A stretch of DNA of 64,000 nt from assembly GCA_036345935.2 (NCBI GenBank), contig JADWOT020000008.1:1844387-1908386 (forward strand), given 5' to 3'. This document shows positions 1 to 12,527 of this stretch, one piece after another (the stretch's first letter is position 1; each line of letters starts with the position of its first letter). Position numbers and translations under genes: made by a program. The notes under the pieces are model-generated. The model was not told where the DNA came from. It saw nothing but the letters and a program-made list of their open reading frames with translations, and did no database searches. The stretch is from Taenia hydatigena. Its lineage: Eukaryota > Platyhelminthes > Cestoda > Cyclophyllidea > Taeniidae.

Positions 1-57
1 ATCGAACCCTCAAATTTCGCATTAGGAGTACGGCGCTCTATCCTGCGGCTAAGATGC
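1..57 (-). tRNA. tRNA-like sequence cut by the left window edge (Arg-CCT-like), probably a pseudogene
   Basis: Read on the minus strand, an A-box-like stretch is followed by a possible anticodon stem-loop whose 7-nt loop reads CTCCTAA (anticodon CCT). A B-box-like GGGTTCGAT sits at the very edge of the window. Four of five anticodon-stem pairs form. The 3' half of the T-arm and the acceptor strand lie outside the window, so acceptor pairing cannot be judged. It may be a diverged tRNA-Arg or a tRNA-derived repeat. Confidence 0.3.
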
Positions 58-1343
58 GTGGGCGACTCAACATTTTTACTAAAGCTACATAACATCACAA
101 TCAATGATTTTCTTGCCAAGTTTTTATTGGCAGCGTTGTTCTTAAAACGATGAGTAATAGCAAAACCGTATGGACAACAATTTATTCTGTCTGGAAAACA
201 AGATGCCATAAATCACTGCATCAAACGCAGCGGTAATTTCACCTTAACCAACCAGAGCAAAATGTTTGCTTGTATGTTTTACTAACAGTTATAAATTATG
301 CCTAGTAAAACAAATTGACAACATCTTAGGCCTCTATGCAGTTAGATTTGGTGTAATTTGAGCAATGACTCTTCTCTTTGAGCAACGTAATCACTAACAT
401 GACCGCAGATGCACCATAGATAATGGATCATGAGTAGCATGCGTGTTGAAGGTTCACCATGTAGGTTCAACGTTGTTGTGACCACGTTCGATACCAAAAT
501 ATTGCTCGCTGATGGCGGCGAAAAGAATCTGGGTCACACAGTAGACAAACACATGCATAGCAACGTTTTTAACAAATTAAACCAAATGCTACGCCACAAT
601 GATTTGTCCATTAAATCAACTTTCCTCTTTCGTTTTAACTTCATTTATAACTTGGTCCGCTCTTGCAGGACATTCCTTCAGACTTTGCAAGATACAAGTT
701 TAGGTATCAAAAACGTAAATAAATCCTACATCAAATCCACTCACAGAAGTAGCACCAGCCAGAACAAATAAACAAGAATAGCAAATGCAAAAATCCATTC
801 TATATTAAGCGCATGCTCGCTCGTAAGGCAAGTCGCTTAGCACATATCCATGTTAGGCAAAGTAAGGCAGCTTGCTGAATGGCACTGAAATAGAGGAAAA
901 TATTTATGATGTCGCATTTGTATGTGTATATGCGGACAAGAAATTTGAGGTCTATGCACCTTGTCCGAATGGGAGCCACTTGATAACACTGTGCCGCTGT
1001 CTGTGCCCATTTAACCTACTGATGCGGCCCGACGCGATCCAGTGCAGTGAGGTATCTGCCCAACCATTTTAACCAAGCAATGCCTAATCAATTTTGCGCG
1101 ATCATTCACTCCATGTCAGCTTGTACGTGAGTTCTGTCATAAAGTGCAGTCACAACCTTCACGCCACGGGCTCCTGCCTCTGCTAGATTATTGGTACTAA
1201 TTAGGGTAATGAAAGAATAGCACGAAGCTTACATTTGCAGCCAATTCTACTCAAATATTGCGTACCAAAGATCTGCAAAATAAAGAAACCAACAAAAATC
1301 GAAAACATTGCAAAATGCTCCGGATGAATAACGGAATACCTAC
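58..1343. other. No recognisable gene
   Basis: Only short open frames without domain, signal peptide or convincing splice signals were seen here (for example 430-771 plus and 872-1072 plus). I see no repeat or RNA gene. Confidence 0.4.
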
Positions 1344-1448
1344 CGTGATGACTTGAACGTATGTGTTCTAGCGTTGCCTCCAAGGTCAGATATTCTGCGT
1401 AGCATTCTGTGCAGTAAAGGCGTATTTGTGAATTCTCTATAATTTGGA
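1344..1448 (-). CDS. C2H2 zinc-finger exon (internal, phase 1/1)
   Basis: A 105-nt exon of 35 codons bounded by an acceptor ending TTTTAG (1449-1454) and a donor GTAGGT (1338-1343). Both introns are phase 1. The encoded peptide carries the full C2H2 spacing, Cys-x2-Cys-x12-His-x4-His, in the segment YCTECYAEYLTLEATLEHIR followed by Ser-Ser-His-His. Such fingers chelate one zinc ion and usually bind DNA or RNA; the target cannot be told here. Two similar minus-strand exons lie just upstream in transcription (1557-1643 and about 2065-2162), and a plus-strand relic with about 80% identity over its core is at 3970-4063. Symmetric phase would let such exons duplicate without breaking the frame. 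Because other members are damaged, the whole gene may be a pseudogene. Confidence 0.5.
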
Positions 1449-1556
1449 CTAAAATATGTTACAAAGTGTAAATTTAGGAGTTTGTTTGGGCCGCTAAACT
1501 ATGGCAGAGAATTAGAGTGCATTTATTCAATCAAAATTATGCAAAATCAAACCCAC

Positions 1557-1643
1557 AATATTGAGTTCTCATAAAGTGGCCGAGAAGAGAATCAAAGTTT
1601 TCAAATGATGCGGAACAGAGATAGCAAGTATTGTGATCCTGGG
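1557..1643 (-). CDS. Zinc-finger-like exon lacking its last His (phase 1/1)
   Basis: An 87-nt exon (29 codons) with acceptor ATATAG and donor GTGGGT, again phase 1 on both sides. It encodes Cys-x2-Cys-x12-His (CYLCSASFENFDSLLGHFMR), but the second His expected four residues later is Gln, so the zinc site looks incomplete. Exon length, phase and the position of the Cys/His block match the neighbour at 1344-1448, so I read them as paralogous exons of one minus-strand gene. The intron between them would be 108 nt. Loss of the ligand suggests decay or a three-ligand variant. Confidence 0.4.
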
Positions 1644-2064
1644 CTATATGCAGGGTGCGACGGAAAGGACTTGTGTTATTTTTTCGACACATAAAGGCAT
1701 GCGACAAAAATGACGGGCAGATTTTATAAATTCTGTCACCCTTTTGATGTATTAAGACCAATCCGATCGTATCGCGAAAAGACATGCGAAACGGACAAGG
1801 CACCTGCGTTTTAACTTAAATGTAAAACATTAAAAATGAATTGGTGAAGCCTTTTTGATGGCTGCAGAATTGATATGACAAAGGAGCTGATAAGATAGGG
1901 CATCGTCTATTTTACCGGTTCAAAGCGAAAGCTAGTCTACTCAATTCGACCCAGCTGTTAGCAATTTGAGATACAATTACTAAGCATAAACACGCACGCC
2001 TGAACACACCTGCATGCAAGCATATTCGTGGGCAGAGATATGCATGTAAATAGAAAAGCGCATT

Positions 2065-2162
2065 GTAAGAAGCAAGCAAGTGTGTATGGAATAAGGTGAT
2101 AGTTCTGAACGACGCGGGACACACTATACACTTGTAGGCAGCCATTTTGGCGTAGAGGGACG
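2065..2162 (-). pseudogene. Zinc-finger-like exon without a usable donor
   Basis: After an acceptor ending ATCTAG the minus strand encodes YKCIVCPASFRTITLFHTHL and then LASY. This is Cys-x2-Cys-x12-His, with Tyr in place of the second His. It is the same fold pattern and the same incoming phase as the exons at 1344-1448 and 1557-1643. No GT donor is found where the other two exons end. I read it as a decayed third member of the finger-exon series. A further weak Cys-x2-Cys block on the same strand at about 2620-2670 (MCTICHRPRLFIVH) may be a fourth. Confidence 0.35.
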
Positions 2163-2974
2163 CTAGATGCTCGGGTATCAGTACCAGAGCTTGCAGTGCA
2201 TTCAAATCGAGAGCAAAGCTGCTGACTACATCTGTCCTCAGTTGTGTGCTTTATTTATACACAGAAGGTAAAATTCGCACATTTCAGCCAAAACTTTGAG
2301 CTCACTGAAATTCATTAACTCACTTATTTTGCTTTCTACCTACTGAGCCGTGTTTTTAATTTGGTCTTCTGCATAAATTTAAGGGTAGCTTGCTAGAGGA
2401 CGCCTGTAAATGAAACCTATATCTTATAATACATTAATTCTGAGATTACCCAAACCGAAACCCTATTAACTCATTGTATGAATTTTGATACACATCCTAG
2501 AGCAATGCCTGAAAAAAAAGGAAAGGCTTTGACATTAAGTGAGCAAGCCCTCCTTGAACACTCCACAATTCGCGCCTCTCTTCAATCATCCTCAGAATGG
2601 TCAAAATCTTCTTCTGTAGAAGCAGCCTTTGATGCACTATAAATAGGCGAGGACGGTGGCAAATCGTGCACATCAGCATTATAATGCCGCAGATATGTAC
2701 AAACGCACTATTAGTCTCAAAAACGTCACAAATGTCTCGTTAAAAAATAATTGGATGGCGAGAATTATGGTGCTAAGTGATCTCTATTTTGCCAGCTCGT
2801 CATTTTCCTTTTTAGTGTTTAAGCGTAATTGGACTGGCCAAAATTGGTAGAATCCTTTAAGCTGCACAGAAGAATTTTACCCTGAATTTGAAAATAACCG
2901 TGCACGGAGGTAAGGAGGGGTTGGTAAATGGCCGAAGGTCATGTCAAACCCGCGAAGACATGCCTTTTGACCAT

Positions 2975-3125
2975 TTAACTGCGCCGTTTTTCAAAACGTG
3001 GAAGACACCTTCCAGTTTCCTTCGTACTAGATCCCATAGAATTCCCTAGAACTGGAGCAAGCTGTGCATATCCTATATCGGTAGGATCTTCATTAGTCAT
3101 GCTACTTAGGTAACTCAGTAGAAGT
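2975..3125 (-). CDS. Candidate terminal exon, unknown protein (weak RhoGAP-like helix)
   Basis: A strong acceptor (a pyrimidine run ending GCTTAG, next to 3126) opens a 151-nt frame of 49 codons to a TAA stop. The peptide is hydrophilic and ends in a basic tail (PRFEKRRS). A short stretch, GYAQLAPVLGNSM, resembles the NLA-V-[FL]-G-P-x-[LM] helix of RhoGAP domains, but the Pro of that motif is absent and nothing else of the domain was found, so this is only a hint. The incoming intron must be phase 2. A candidate upstream exon at 3239-3318 (minus; donor GTGAGT; peptide containing KVLMLGG) ends in phase 1 and does not join it directly. The two may belong to different models. Confidence 0.25.
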
Positions 3126-3969
3126 CTAAGCAAAAGAAACACTGGCATGTTTAGATACTGATTGTAGTCCACAGAACCCCAGCCTCCGCACTACGGCTGA
3201 GTTCAACCTTATTCATTTTGCCACATGCCACCACTCACCTCCAGTGGGATCGTTAATTGTCCCATTCAAGTGGTAAGACCCACCAAGCATAAGAACTTTT
3301 CCAAATCCAGTTTGACTTCTTTTGATTCAGTGAATGAAATGCATTTGGGTGCTTAGAGTGTCCTGTGTTACTCAGGATCATCACCTTATACCATGCACAC
3401 TGGTTTCGGACACACCATAGTAACTTCCATTCAGCTTAAAGTTCACAAGCATACATTTATCCATGTATATGGGCAAAAATATATGAAGTGCTTCCACTTT
3501 AGACTATTAGCTGATGAGAGCACTGAGTCTACTATCTGCTGCTTTGCTTAAATTAGACGATGACCCTATGTTGTCATCCTCTGTGACACAACGTTTATAG
3601 CAACTGATGAGATTTACAAATCCATTTAAACTGTATTTGGCATTCCCGTAAGTTCGTATGTGCGATGTTCAATTTGTCCATAGATTTGCAAAACAACTAG
3701 GATGATTAGAACACATCAAACACCAAGAAAAATTTTGGACGTCAATTCAACATTCCCGCCTCACGCCCTCATGCATCTTGAATGCAGTGTAGGAGCTTTA
3801 AACTACGATGCCCGCCGCCTATGTTTTACGACACTTGAATACTTCCACTTTCTCCTTATTCACCTAAATGAATGGTGAATTCGTGAGTTTGCATTTAATT
3901 GATTCCGATTAAATCCTATGCGCTTTGACCCTCAGCTACAATTTTGTGTTCCGAACGAATGTCTCCTGC

Positions 3970-4063
3970 ATTTAGACCTCATTGTGATACACGGAATGCT
4001 ACGCGGAATATCCAACATTGGAGGCATTGCTAGGACACATACGTCCAAACCACCTCTGTGGGT
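3970..4063 (+). pseudogene. Plus-strand relic of the zinc-finger exon
   Basis: The sequence is about 80% identical to the core of the minus-strand finger exon at 1344-1448. It keeps an acceptor (GCATTTAG) and a GTGGGT donor, and encodes ECYAEYPTLEALLGHIRPNH with both His residues. A one-nucleotide indel just before the second Cys puts the first half out of frame. It is therefore a broken copy in the opposite orientation. A shorter possible relic lies on the plus strand at about 10805-10870 (CNFC followed by HIHSHIRP, with three codons missing between Cys and His). Confidence 0.45.
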
Positions 4064-7000
4064 AGTTTGAGAATATCAGGCACCTGTTACAGCGACTGCA
4101 AATGATTTGGCCTCTGTTCTATCGATTTTGTAGACATCTGGTTGCCATTGATCAGAATACGACGGCGCCATTGCGACATTAGAAGTTGCAGGTAATTTGT
4201 GAGTTGTCTCAAATAAAACCAATGCTCAAGTGAGGTAGAGCATTCGGGGCATTCAGAGCCCCTTGTGCACCCTAATGTGGGATGAATTCGATTACAAGCA
4301 ATTGATTGTTGCTTTATTGATATGATCGGGCAGGTATCGTAGTAATTTTAATTCGCATCAGATCACTTCGTTGGTTTGGATGCTTACTGATAGCGGCACA
4401 GCAATATTGCATTACCGATATTGGAGCGTAGTAACATAGAACATCAGTTTTTTAAGAGCTTATGCACTTGCATCCGCGAACGGTTATCAAACCTGTATGT
4501 GTATGCAATTTAGAGCTTCCGAATAGGCTAATTTGACTTTCTTTTGACGGATACATACTTAGCTGTGCTTTAAAGTAGATATGTTTAAGCCCAACTCCAG
4601 GCCTAGTTACCCTCCCTTAATTTTCTTTGCGTCTGTTTGCCGGTTAGTCTATGCAGCGGACTGATGGTATCAGCAAAGCCCCTAGCGAAACGCCTATCGT
4701 AAATTACCAAGCTAATAAAACTGTAGGCCTTGTCTGATTGGATGGTGATGGTGAGGATCTTACTTATTTTAAGCGGTTTTGGGTAACTTTTGGGTCAATT
4801 CTGCAACACGCAGGCGTTCTGGAAATAGTTTTAGGTTGAGATTATGCTTTTGAATATCTGCCAAAAACGCAAATAGCACTAGAGTAGATTACATAAAAAT
4901 TGATAATAAACCATTTAATGCTATACGCATGAAGCTTTGGAGTGCGGCCGCAGCTCTACAGAGTCCGTAATATTTGAGACCCTTGCGGCGACTAAATTGT
5001 AAAGAACAGATGATACACACGAGCTCGGCTCAAGTAGCCGTGAAGGGATAGTCGTGCGTAGCCACCCAGCTTGCTGCCTTAGATGATAAATTGGGCATTA
5101 GAGAGTTCTGCTACATCCTATATGCTGCAGTCGTACCAAAAGTCATAACACAAGAATGAGGCAGGTATATAAAATTAGGCGGATGCCCTCTGAAGGCACA
5201 GTTGAGGCAAAACACTCGTCTAGTCTGATAATAATGCCTATGGGATCAGTCCACATCCTATAGTTGGAACAAATATACCTTTCTTTTACATTCAATGCAA
5301 TGCATTTCATCCTTAGCATCCTATAACACCCTCACACCGAATTTATGCCAGTTGGTATTGGAGAGGAATGTACGGAACCCCAATGCCAATGCTTAAAGGG
5401 AATCGCTTTAGAGTTATTTCAAATTTAGCATATCAATATTGAATCATAGAATATTCACTGATGGTATAATTATAAGGGACCAATTTTTGATAAGCTGGTG
5501 CATTCGCTATTGAATTTGTGCTATGCAAGCCGATGTACTTAAATAGCATCGGAGCACTTGGTCGACTCTGCGCACGAACGATGGCAGGAATGGACTGCCC
5601 TGGCTTTATATGCGTGGATGTGTGGAAGCGACTTGAGAAGAAAAAGGTCCTTGTAGTGTCATTAGTCATTAATGATCCATCCTATGAAAGGCTGACGAGT
5701 TTAAGGAGAATGCAGTGCAAGTCGGGTGGCAAGGTTGGTGTCAAAATGTTGGTTAGACGCAGCGTCTTTTTTAAAGAACGAATGGACAGAGCGCGTTTGT
5801 GTTGTGGCGGAAAGAATTAATGTGAAGGAATTGATAAATGATCTTTGCAAGGGTTTCTCCATTAGCCTTCTTTTCCTTTGACTAGCTTTGTGATGAGAAG
5901 GTTGAATGTTCTTAGAAGTCCTTATTTCATTGGATGAAAGAGGCGGTAGGCAGCGCATAAAAAATTTGAAGAGCAGTACTGCCCACCTCAGGAAAATCAA
6001 ACCGCTCCTTCAGAACCAAATGCAAATCGTTCCTTCGCCTCTCACCTACAGGGCATGTCTCAAGAGTATGGGCACCACATATCTCCTCGGCTATTCACGA
6101 CCGTACCCGCTGTCACCCTCGTCTTCCATTGTAGGTATTCACTGTAACGTAGATTTTCTTCGGCCAATTAATTTTAGATGTGACCCCATTACCGCGGGCG
6201 GTTTAGCAAGAATGCAAAAACAAGTGTGAGAACTTTATTCTAAGGAGAAGTGCAAGATTCAACCCTGTGATGTTTTTTGTTAGTTACACATCTTTTGACT
6301 GGCCGAGGCCGACTGACATAATTCGAAAATGTGGTCTTCTGTTTTTGTGTTTCCGAAGTGAAGGCACGTGTGTTGCCTCACAGTTCTCGGTTGTTTTTTA
6401 TTGTTGCATTTTAGCAGCATTTGCTAACTTTTATTCAACGTTTGATGTGTGCAAATCTTTGTCTTATTGTGATATCTGCATCTCTCTATCATAAGATATG
6501 TTGTATATAGCGATCAGAAAATGACGAATTTGCTTTGGCAGCAGCATCGCTACATACCTGTGCCACATTGTAGGCTTCCTAGTTGTCAATGCTTCGGTCT
6601 TTATTATGTGAGTGGTTTCATCTTCTCAATGGGGTGAAAATGCGCCCATGTATGTGCACACAACTGAGAAGTTTAACGTTGGGTTCACGTATAGCGTGAT
6701 GATACCAAATGACTTATGACACTGCTATTAAAGCATGCAAATTGTATCTATCAGAAATGGGTGTTTGAATCGGAGTGGGTTAGATAGGTGAGTTGTTAGG
6801 TGTGCCTGACTTTAGCTGCTGCTGATGTTGCGACTGTCCACGATAGTCGATGGGTAAGTCGATTTAGGTATGACAAAGCTCTGGGCTATTCACTGTTCAA
6901 TCCAGCAGCAGGTGTTCAAGTTGCCTCATCAGCAATCACCGAGATGAAGCCTATTACTCTTACTACTAATTAAAATGCAGAATCCTACTCAAAGTTAATG

Positions 7001-7172
7001 AAAATTTTGAATTTGTCTACGGAAGTCAGCAGTTGTGCTGTTGCAGACCTGATATATCTATGCGATCTCTGTGCTTGTATTACATACATATACATATATC
7101 AGTGCCACTTAAATCAAACCTGTAGTAATATTTAATTGCAATCTTTTTTTCCTTTTCTGTCTTTGACTTCAG
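4064..7172. other. About 3.1 kb without a recognised gene
   Basis: Open frames such as 5518-5820 (plus, 100 codons) and 5906-6229 (plus) show no signal peptide, domain or clear splice sites. Frames of this length are expected by chance in DNA of this composition. No repeat shared with the rest of the window was noticed. Confidence 0.35.
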
Positions 7173-7342
7173 CAAGAGTTCAACTAAAGCATCAGCCTGC
7201 TGCTGAGTTAACTACTTTGCTATCCAATTCTGCCAAGCGACGTCTTCTGAGCTCTAAATCACTACAACCAGTATTCCACCTCAAAACTCTTGTCTTAGCA
7301 ACGCGCGGATGCATGCTTTGGCGCGGCATGCTTCAATTTTAG
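7173..7342 (+). CDS. Candidate terminal exon of an unknown gene
   Basis: A long pyrimidine tract ending TGACTTCAG (7164-7172) is followed by an open frame of 56 codons to a TAG stop. The peptide is basic and Leu/Ser-rich (for example SNSAKRRLLSSKSLQPVF) and has no recognised domain. The incoming intron would be phase 1. There is no AATAAA close behind the stop, and no upstream exon could be joined with confidence. The case rests on acceptor quality plus an open frame. Confidence 0.25.
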
Positions 7343-10300
7343 GACAAAAGAAGTTAGAAAACACTAAGGACTCTAAGAGTGGAACTACGGCATGTAATTT
7401 ATTATAATGTATGCAGTTAGTAAGAATCAGCCATATGGATTTGCCTTTTGGCATTAGCAAAAGCCAAATCCGAACATTTCCGAACATCCGAACATTTCAT
7501 GGGCCTCTGCTTCAACAACTCCTCCTGGAAAATGGGTTGCGTTTCTTTAGAGAAAAGTATCAGGCCATTTCTGCTGTAGAGAAGAAGGGACTTCAAGTTT
7601 GCACTAAGCGATGGACTCTTTTCTCAACATCGCATAACCTATTTAGATATAGCAGTCCGCAACAGTTTAATGTTCTGCCTAACTACCGCGGTTTGAAATC
7701 ACTAAAATGCTGCTTACGAATCCAGCAATAACCTGCTACCAGTGGCATGAATAGGCTTTTGGACTGTTCCCTTCATTTGGAAGGTGAAATTGCCCATGGC
7801 GGATTCCAGAGCGACGAAAAAGAGGATTCTCACCCACTGGCACAGAATTGAGACGCTACTGCTAATGAAGCGACTTTTTAGTTTCCGGTGGCTGATAGCA
7901 ATGTGCCAGTGAAGGCAAAGCATAAAGATAACGTCACGTGTGTGGAAACACACCAAACTAAAAGTTAAAACATCTTAATAGATAAAGGTTTCAATCCAAG
8001 GGAAAATAAGCAGTCAGTAGGGACTGATCGCGTCTGACTTAGAAACGCACTTTAGCCTTGCCGCTACCTTGGAGTAAGATCCAACACCTGTACATCCATT
8101 TCAAAACCAACGGGAGGCATTAAGTGTTACAGATAAAGTGTGATACTTAGGACAATACGTCACCTTACGTCTGCGTGGCCGTAGAAGTAGTTCGAGGTGA
8201 CACTTTACTTGCAAGTGCTAAATCATTAGCAGTATTCAATCTTCATATCGCATAACAATGAGCGACGATTGATATTGCCTGTCATGGACTGAAATTGACT
8301 AGCGCAAAGTGTGAACTCCGTCCAGTAACACTGAAACAACAACCTACCATCCGGCCTCTGGCACGAAGCTTGATTCGCTTCGAGAAAAACCCACACTATT
8401 TGGCCAACTCACGTTTCACCCCCTGTGATTTTAATCCAGACTTCAATCACCTGCGCACAAGGATGGCTGAGATTACGATAGTTTATGGCGGTTAGCGTCT
8501 TGCCTATTGCAATTACTGAACCGGGGCTTTTAGTAGGCAGCATACTCTTATTTACCGGATTTAAATCTGTTGATTATGTTTTTCCCCTTCAATCTTTCCA
8601 TTTGTCCACTTAGCATTTAGCCTCACTTGCAAGCTGACTGCCACTAATAAAAGGGTGTGCTGTCGTGGCACCAAGCATACTACATTCCCGCTCGCAATGG
8701 CCAGTACACATAATTAATCAATATACTGAACAATGGCGTAAAAAGTGCGCATACATAAAGCAATGTGCGATGAAGAATCAAGTTTTCAATCAATCGGGTT
8801 ATGTTTACAAATGTGCTTTTTCCAATGCTGTCTTTGCCAGTGCTTTTAAAGGCCAACAGAACAACAGAAACACTAGCGCAGGTGAATCAGTTTTGGTTTC
8901 ACAAGGGGTTCATCAATCTGGAGCAGTATGGGTGGTAAAATCCTATGGGTGTGCATCACCTTTGGAAAGACAAAATTTTTTTGTCCTCCATCTCTACATA
9001 GCTGGACAGTGGTCAGACATTGCTAGTAAATCGGCATTAACATTTCGTCTATCCCATTTCAAGGCATGTTTAAGTTGTCTAGATTGTAAATACGCTGTTA
9101 GTCCTCTGCGGTACTGCCTTGAAGACTATTCATCAACCTTTCAGGACCTTTTACGTAAATGATGATTTTACCTTGGGCGCAATGCCGGATCAGCACAGAG
9201 CTGATTTCCTTAAAAGGCTTCTGTCAGCATAGGTTAAACAAGACTAATAGCAGCAAGATGCGTTTAGGATCCTCTGTTTTCTAAAGCTGTGCAGAGGAAC
9301 GCGAGCCTCACAATACGTGTTGGTTTGGCTACCATTTTGATGTTATGCACATCTGCTCATGATCAGAGTCACCCATGCCATTCATGTTGCATTAGTAGCA
9401 CATTTTTATGCTGATTTTACTAAGCCACATATTATAGAGTGCAACAGTGCTTCAATTTGGCCGTACTTCAATCATCACATTCCAGATGCTGTTAAGGATT
9501 TCATTGGAGATGTCAAAAACACGGTAATGCCATTAAAATACGTAAGCGTGTAATTTCTTTCACAGAGCTGGCTGCTAGGGAGCACTTGGGAATCTTAGTT
9601 TGTTAATAGGCTTTTCCAATTGGCTAGATGAGAGGAGTGACTAGAACTGGCTCATGATCCCTCGTCGCCTCACTGAAGCTCGCTAAGGTGATTTACTCCA
9701 TATTTTGGGCAGTAGTGTCTCAGATAGGGCTGATTTATTCTGCGACCGTTGTGCGACTTTACGGAATCCTTTTGGCACGCATATCCTCGGTGAGTAACAC
9801 CAAAAGTCACCTTCAAAAGCACATTTCATGAGAAATCAGCTAATCCACTACTGGATCAAGAATTTCTGACTTACGTTCTTGAGGTAGTGGTGCGGAAGGA
9901 GAGAAGGGTAGGCATTGCATGGAACAAGGAAGTCACGCCATTAACTGTCCTACTAAATCCATTCGAAAAGAAGACTGAAGACAGCGTACTTTAATTAACC
10001 ACTGTAAGAGCAGCGTTTAGAATGCACACTGCCTACGATTCCATTATTTTGTGGGAATAATGAAACACAACGGAAAACAGAACATCCCAAAATATGGTGC
10101 TCGCGTGCTAACACTGTAAGAGGATAACAATACCATATCAGCTCAATGGAGAGAGAAGTTATCACAAACAAACTGCGCTAAACACTTAAAAGGTGATAAG
10201 GGCAGTTATGCAAAATCCAAATTTAGCGAGCACCATAAGGTCAATGGGATCTAATATTTCTTTGGTTATATGTTCAAATATGGAACTGAAAGTTTTTTAA

Positions 10301-12349
10301 ATCGCAGTCGCAAAAAGCCTCCACATTCGGATCCGCAGGTACTATCTAGTGCATGACTGCTGGAAAAACAGCACGGACGAATTCTCGGTGAAGATTTCTC
10401 GGTTCTGGGTTAGTGCAAGGTCACCTGTGTACTTTGACAATTCTAAACACTGAAAGTAGCTGTGGAGACAGTAAAAATCGCAGAGTCTAAAATTGGTCTA
10501 ATCTCGACCGTGATAATGAGCAAAGTACCACATCATTCTTAGAAAATACGCCTATTTGTAATTTATGGTGGACGAAGATGAAATCCATATCACCTTCGAC
10601 CTTACACGCCTCCCAACATTTGCCTTAAAAGCGCAGAATTCTTGATGGCAGTAGTATGCCTATCACAGCGAGATTACGTTTTGTCATATTTAACATTTTT
10701 GACTTCAAGGTTAGGCTAGGTTTTACGCGACTAATTTGACAATGGTAAGCTTATCATGAAGCGTTGTCTGCACTTCATCGCAGCCTACTTTTATGCACGT
10801 GCTTTCCCTTGTAATTTTTGTGCTTTAACTTGTAGGCATATACATTCACATATACGTCCCATCTATTTTAGTTGTAGGATCCCAAAATCTCATTTAGAGT
10901 GGAATTGGCGAAGAATGACGCGGAAGAAAAAGGGTCCAAAAAGGAAGTAAATTTGGCTTTGGAGGATATCGAAGTCAACAAATTTTAAGGCAGAAGAGCG
11001 ATTAGCGCTTGTCTCGATAACATTTAAGGTAGGTGAGTGCATGAGACTACATCTACCAGCGCATTGTCATTGAGAGAGTAATTGAAGAATGCTAACCTAA
11101 CCGCAGCATCTTTTCGATAGATACTGAGATGCAACTCCAGCATGAAACGTTAAAGGCACAAATAAAAAATGTCTGCGACGAAGACGCACGTGAACAGATA
11201 CTCGATCCTTGGACCATCAGGTTAAAAGTCAATGCTATACCGGCTGAGCTAAATGAAAAATCGTTTTATAGCCACTTTGATTAATAAACAGCACTCCGCA
11301 AACAGCTTCTCACCGACGTGCTTACGCATGCTTCTCCTCATTAATGCAATATTGCCATCTCTGTCGCATGTCTCTTCGTTTCCCTCACCCACTCTTCCTC
11401 CTCACTCTGCTGGTAGACCGTCGACGCAACTGCAACCTTCATCACAGATTAAAGACGCATGGCATAGCAGTGGAAAAGGCACAATCATAGTAGCCTGGAT
11501 GCACGTCCACCTTCGCAACCATGGAGTCAATCATGGTGAGTTGATTGCGTATGATTTTGTAGTGCCCGCATACTTGCTTGTGCTGTTTGGAAGATATGTA
11601 TGAACGAGCTTGGGTAAGATTAGCAAAGGTGAAGAGAGGGTGGTGGATTGCGATGCAGCATAGGTAGCTCGGCGTAGCGCGATATCCTATTGATGGACTG
11701 GTGGTCAGCAACCTCAAATCTCACCTAGACGGCGCGTCTTTAATTCTTTGTCAATCTTATTTGGCAGGCTTGAATGATTGCAACGTATCCAATCAAAAAC
11801 TTTTCTCAACTTCTGCACTTGCAGACCAACCATTCCTTCAAAAAAGCTGATCTCATCCGAATAACTATTGAATCCTGCTACAACTGTTAGCTCTGTGCTG
11901 TCGAGGACCTACCTTGTTTGCATGGATGCACCACCTTAGTCGTGCTCGATTTATCGTCGATTGTTAACAAGGTTAGGCATGTATTGAGCTCGTCACGCAT
12001 AATCCATGCTATGACTACCCGAAACATCATACGATCGCACTGGCAAGGAAGGGTGTCCTCCTGTGGAATTTGTTGGCTTATTGATGCTGGCGTCTTTCCA
12101 CCAAGGTCGAATTTCATTTGAGACTAGCCGCATAAGCTTGCATCTATTAGTGAGCTCGAGCAGCAAATAAGCATCTGTTTGTTCCCAGTGTTTTCTAGAC
12201 AAAATATACGCTACCATTCCTGGTCTATTACTGATTCCGATTTTCGACTATTAGCATTATCATTCACCATAAGGTCGTGGGATAATCGATTTATCAGCAC
12301 CCACTTCCAACCACCCTAATCAACCGCGTCGGAAAATTGTGAGCCAGCC
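7343..12349. other. About 5 kb with no confident gene
   Basis: The longest frame is 8665-9162 (plus, 165 codons). It is Cys- and aromatic-rich but without a recognisable domain or signal peptide, and it ends in an ordinary TGA. One frame of this length in 64 kb is near the chance limit. A possible zinc-finger relic is at about 10805-10870. Nothing else was seen. Confidence 0.35.
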
Positions 12350-12421
12350 ACCGTGAGTGAGACTTTAACTCACAATCTTCGGCTCCGAATATCGGCGTCT
12401 TATCCATTAGGTCACCAGAAT
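12350..12421 (-). pseudogene. tRNA-Arg(TCG)-like pseudogene
   Basis: The minus strand keeps the tRNA-Arg D-arm core CCTAATGGATAAG and an anticodon loop ATTCGGA (TCG). Arm lengths are right, and the T-stem GTGAG/CTCAC is intact. The T-loop reads TTAAAGT instead of TTCGAGT, which damages the B-box. The anticodon stem has two mismatches and the acceptor stem pairs mainly through wobbles. This is a decayed tRNA gene or tRNA-derived insert, 34 bp from a second one in opposite orientation. Confidence 0.55.
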
Positions 12422-12455
12422 CAGCTTGCCGTTATCTTACTGCAGCTAGTAACAG

Positions 12456-12527
12456 GGCTTAGTGCTGAAGGGTTATGGTTCTCGCTATGGGTATGGGAGG
12501 TTCCGGCTTCAAATCCCGGCCGCTCCC
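12456..12527 (+). pseudogene. tRNA-Pro-like pseudogene
   Basis: It aligns without gaps over 72 nt to the intact tRNA-Pro at 60537-60608. It keeps TTCAAAT in the T-loop, a CCGG T-stem core and GGGT after the anticodon position. The anticodon loop is TATGGGT, so the universal T33 is A and the nominal anticodon is TGG. The anticodon stem and one end of the acceptor stem no longer pair. It is non-functional by these criteria. Confidence 0.6.

Noticed and set aside
8665..9162. 165-codon plus-strand open frame
   Set aside because: No signal peptide, domain or splice support, and a length near the chance expectation for the best frame in 64 kb. Not called as a gene.
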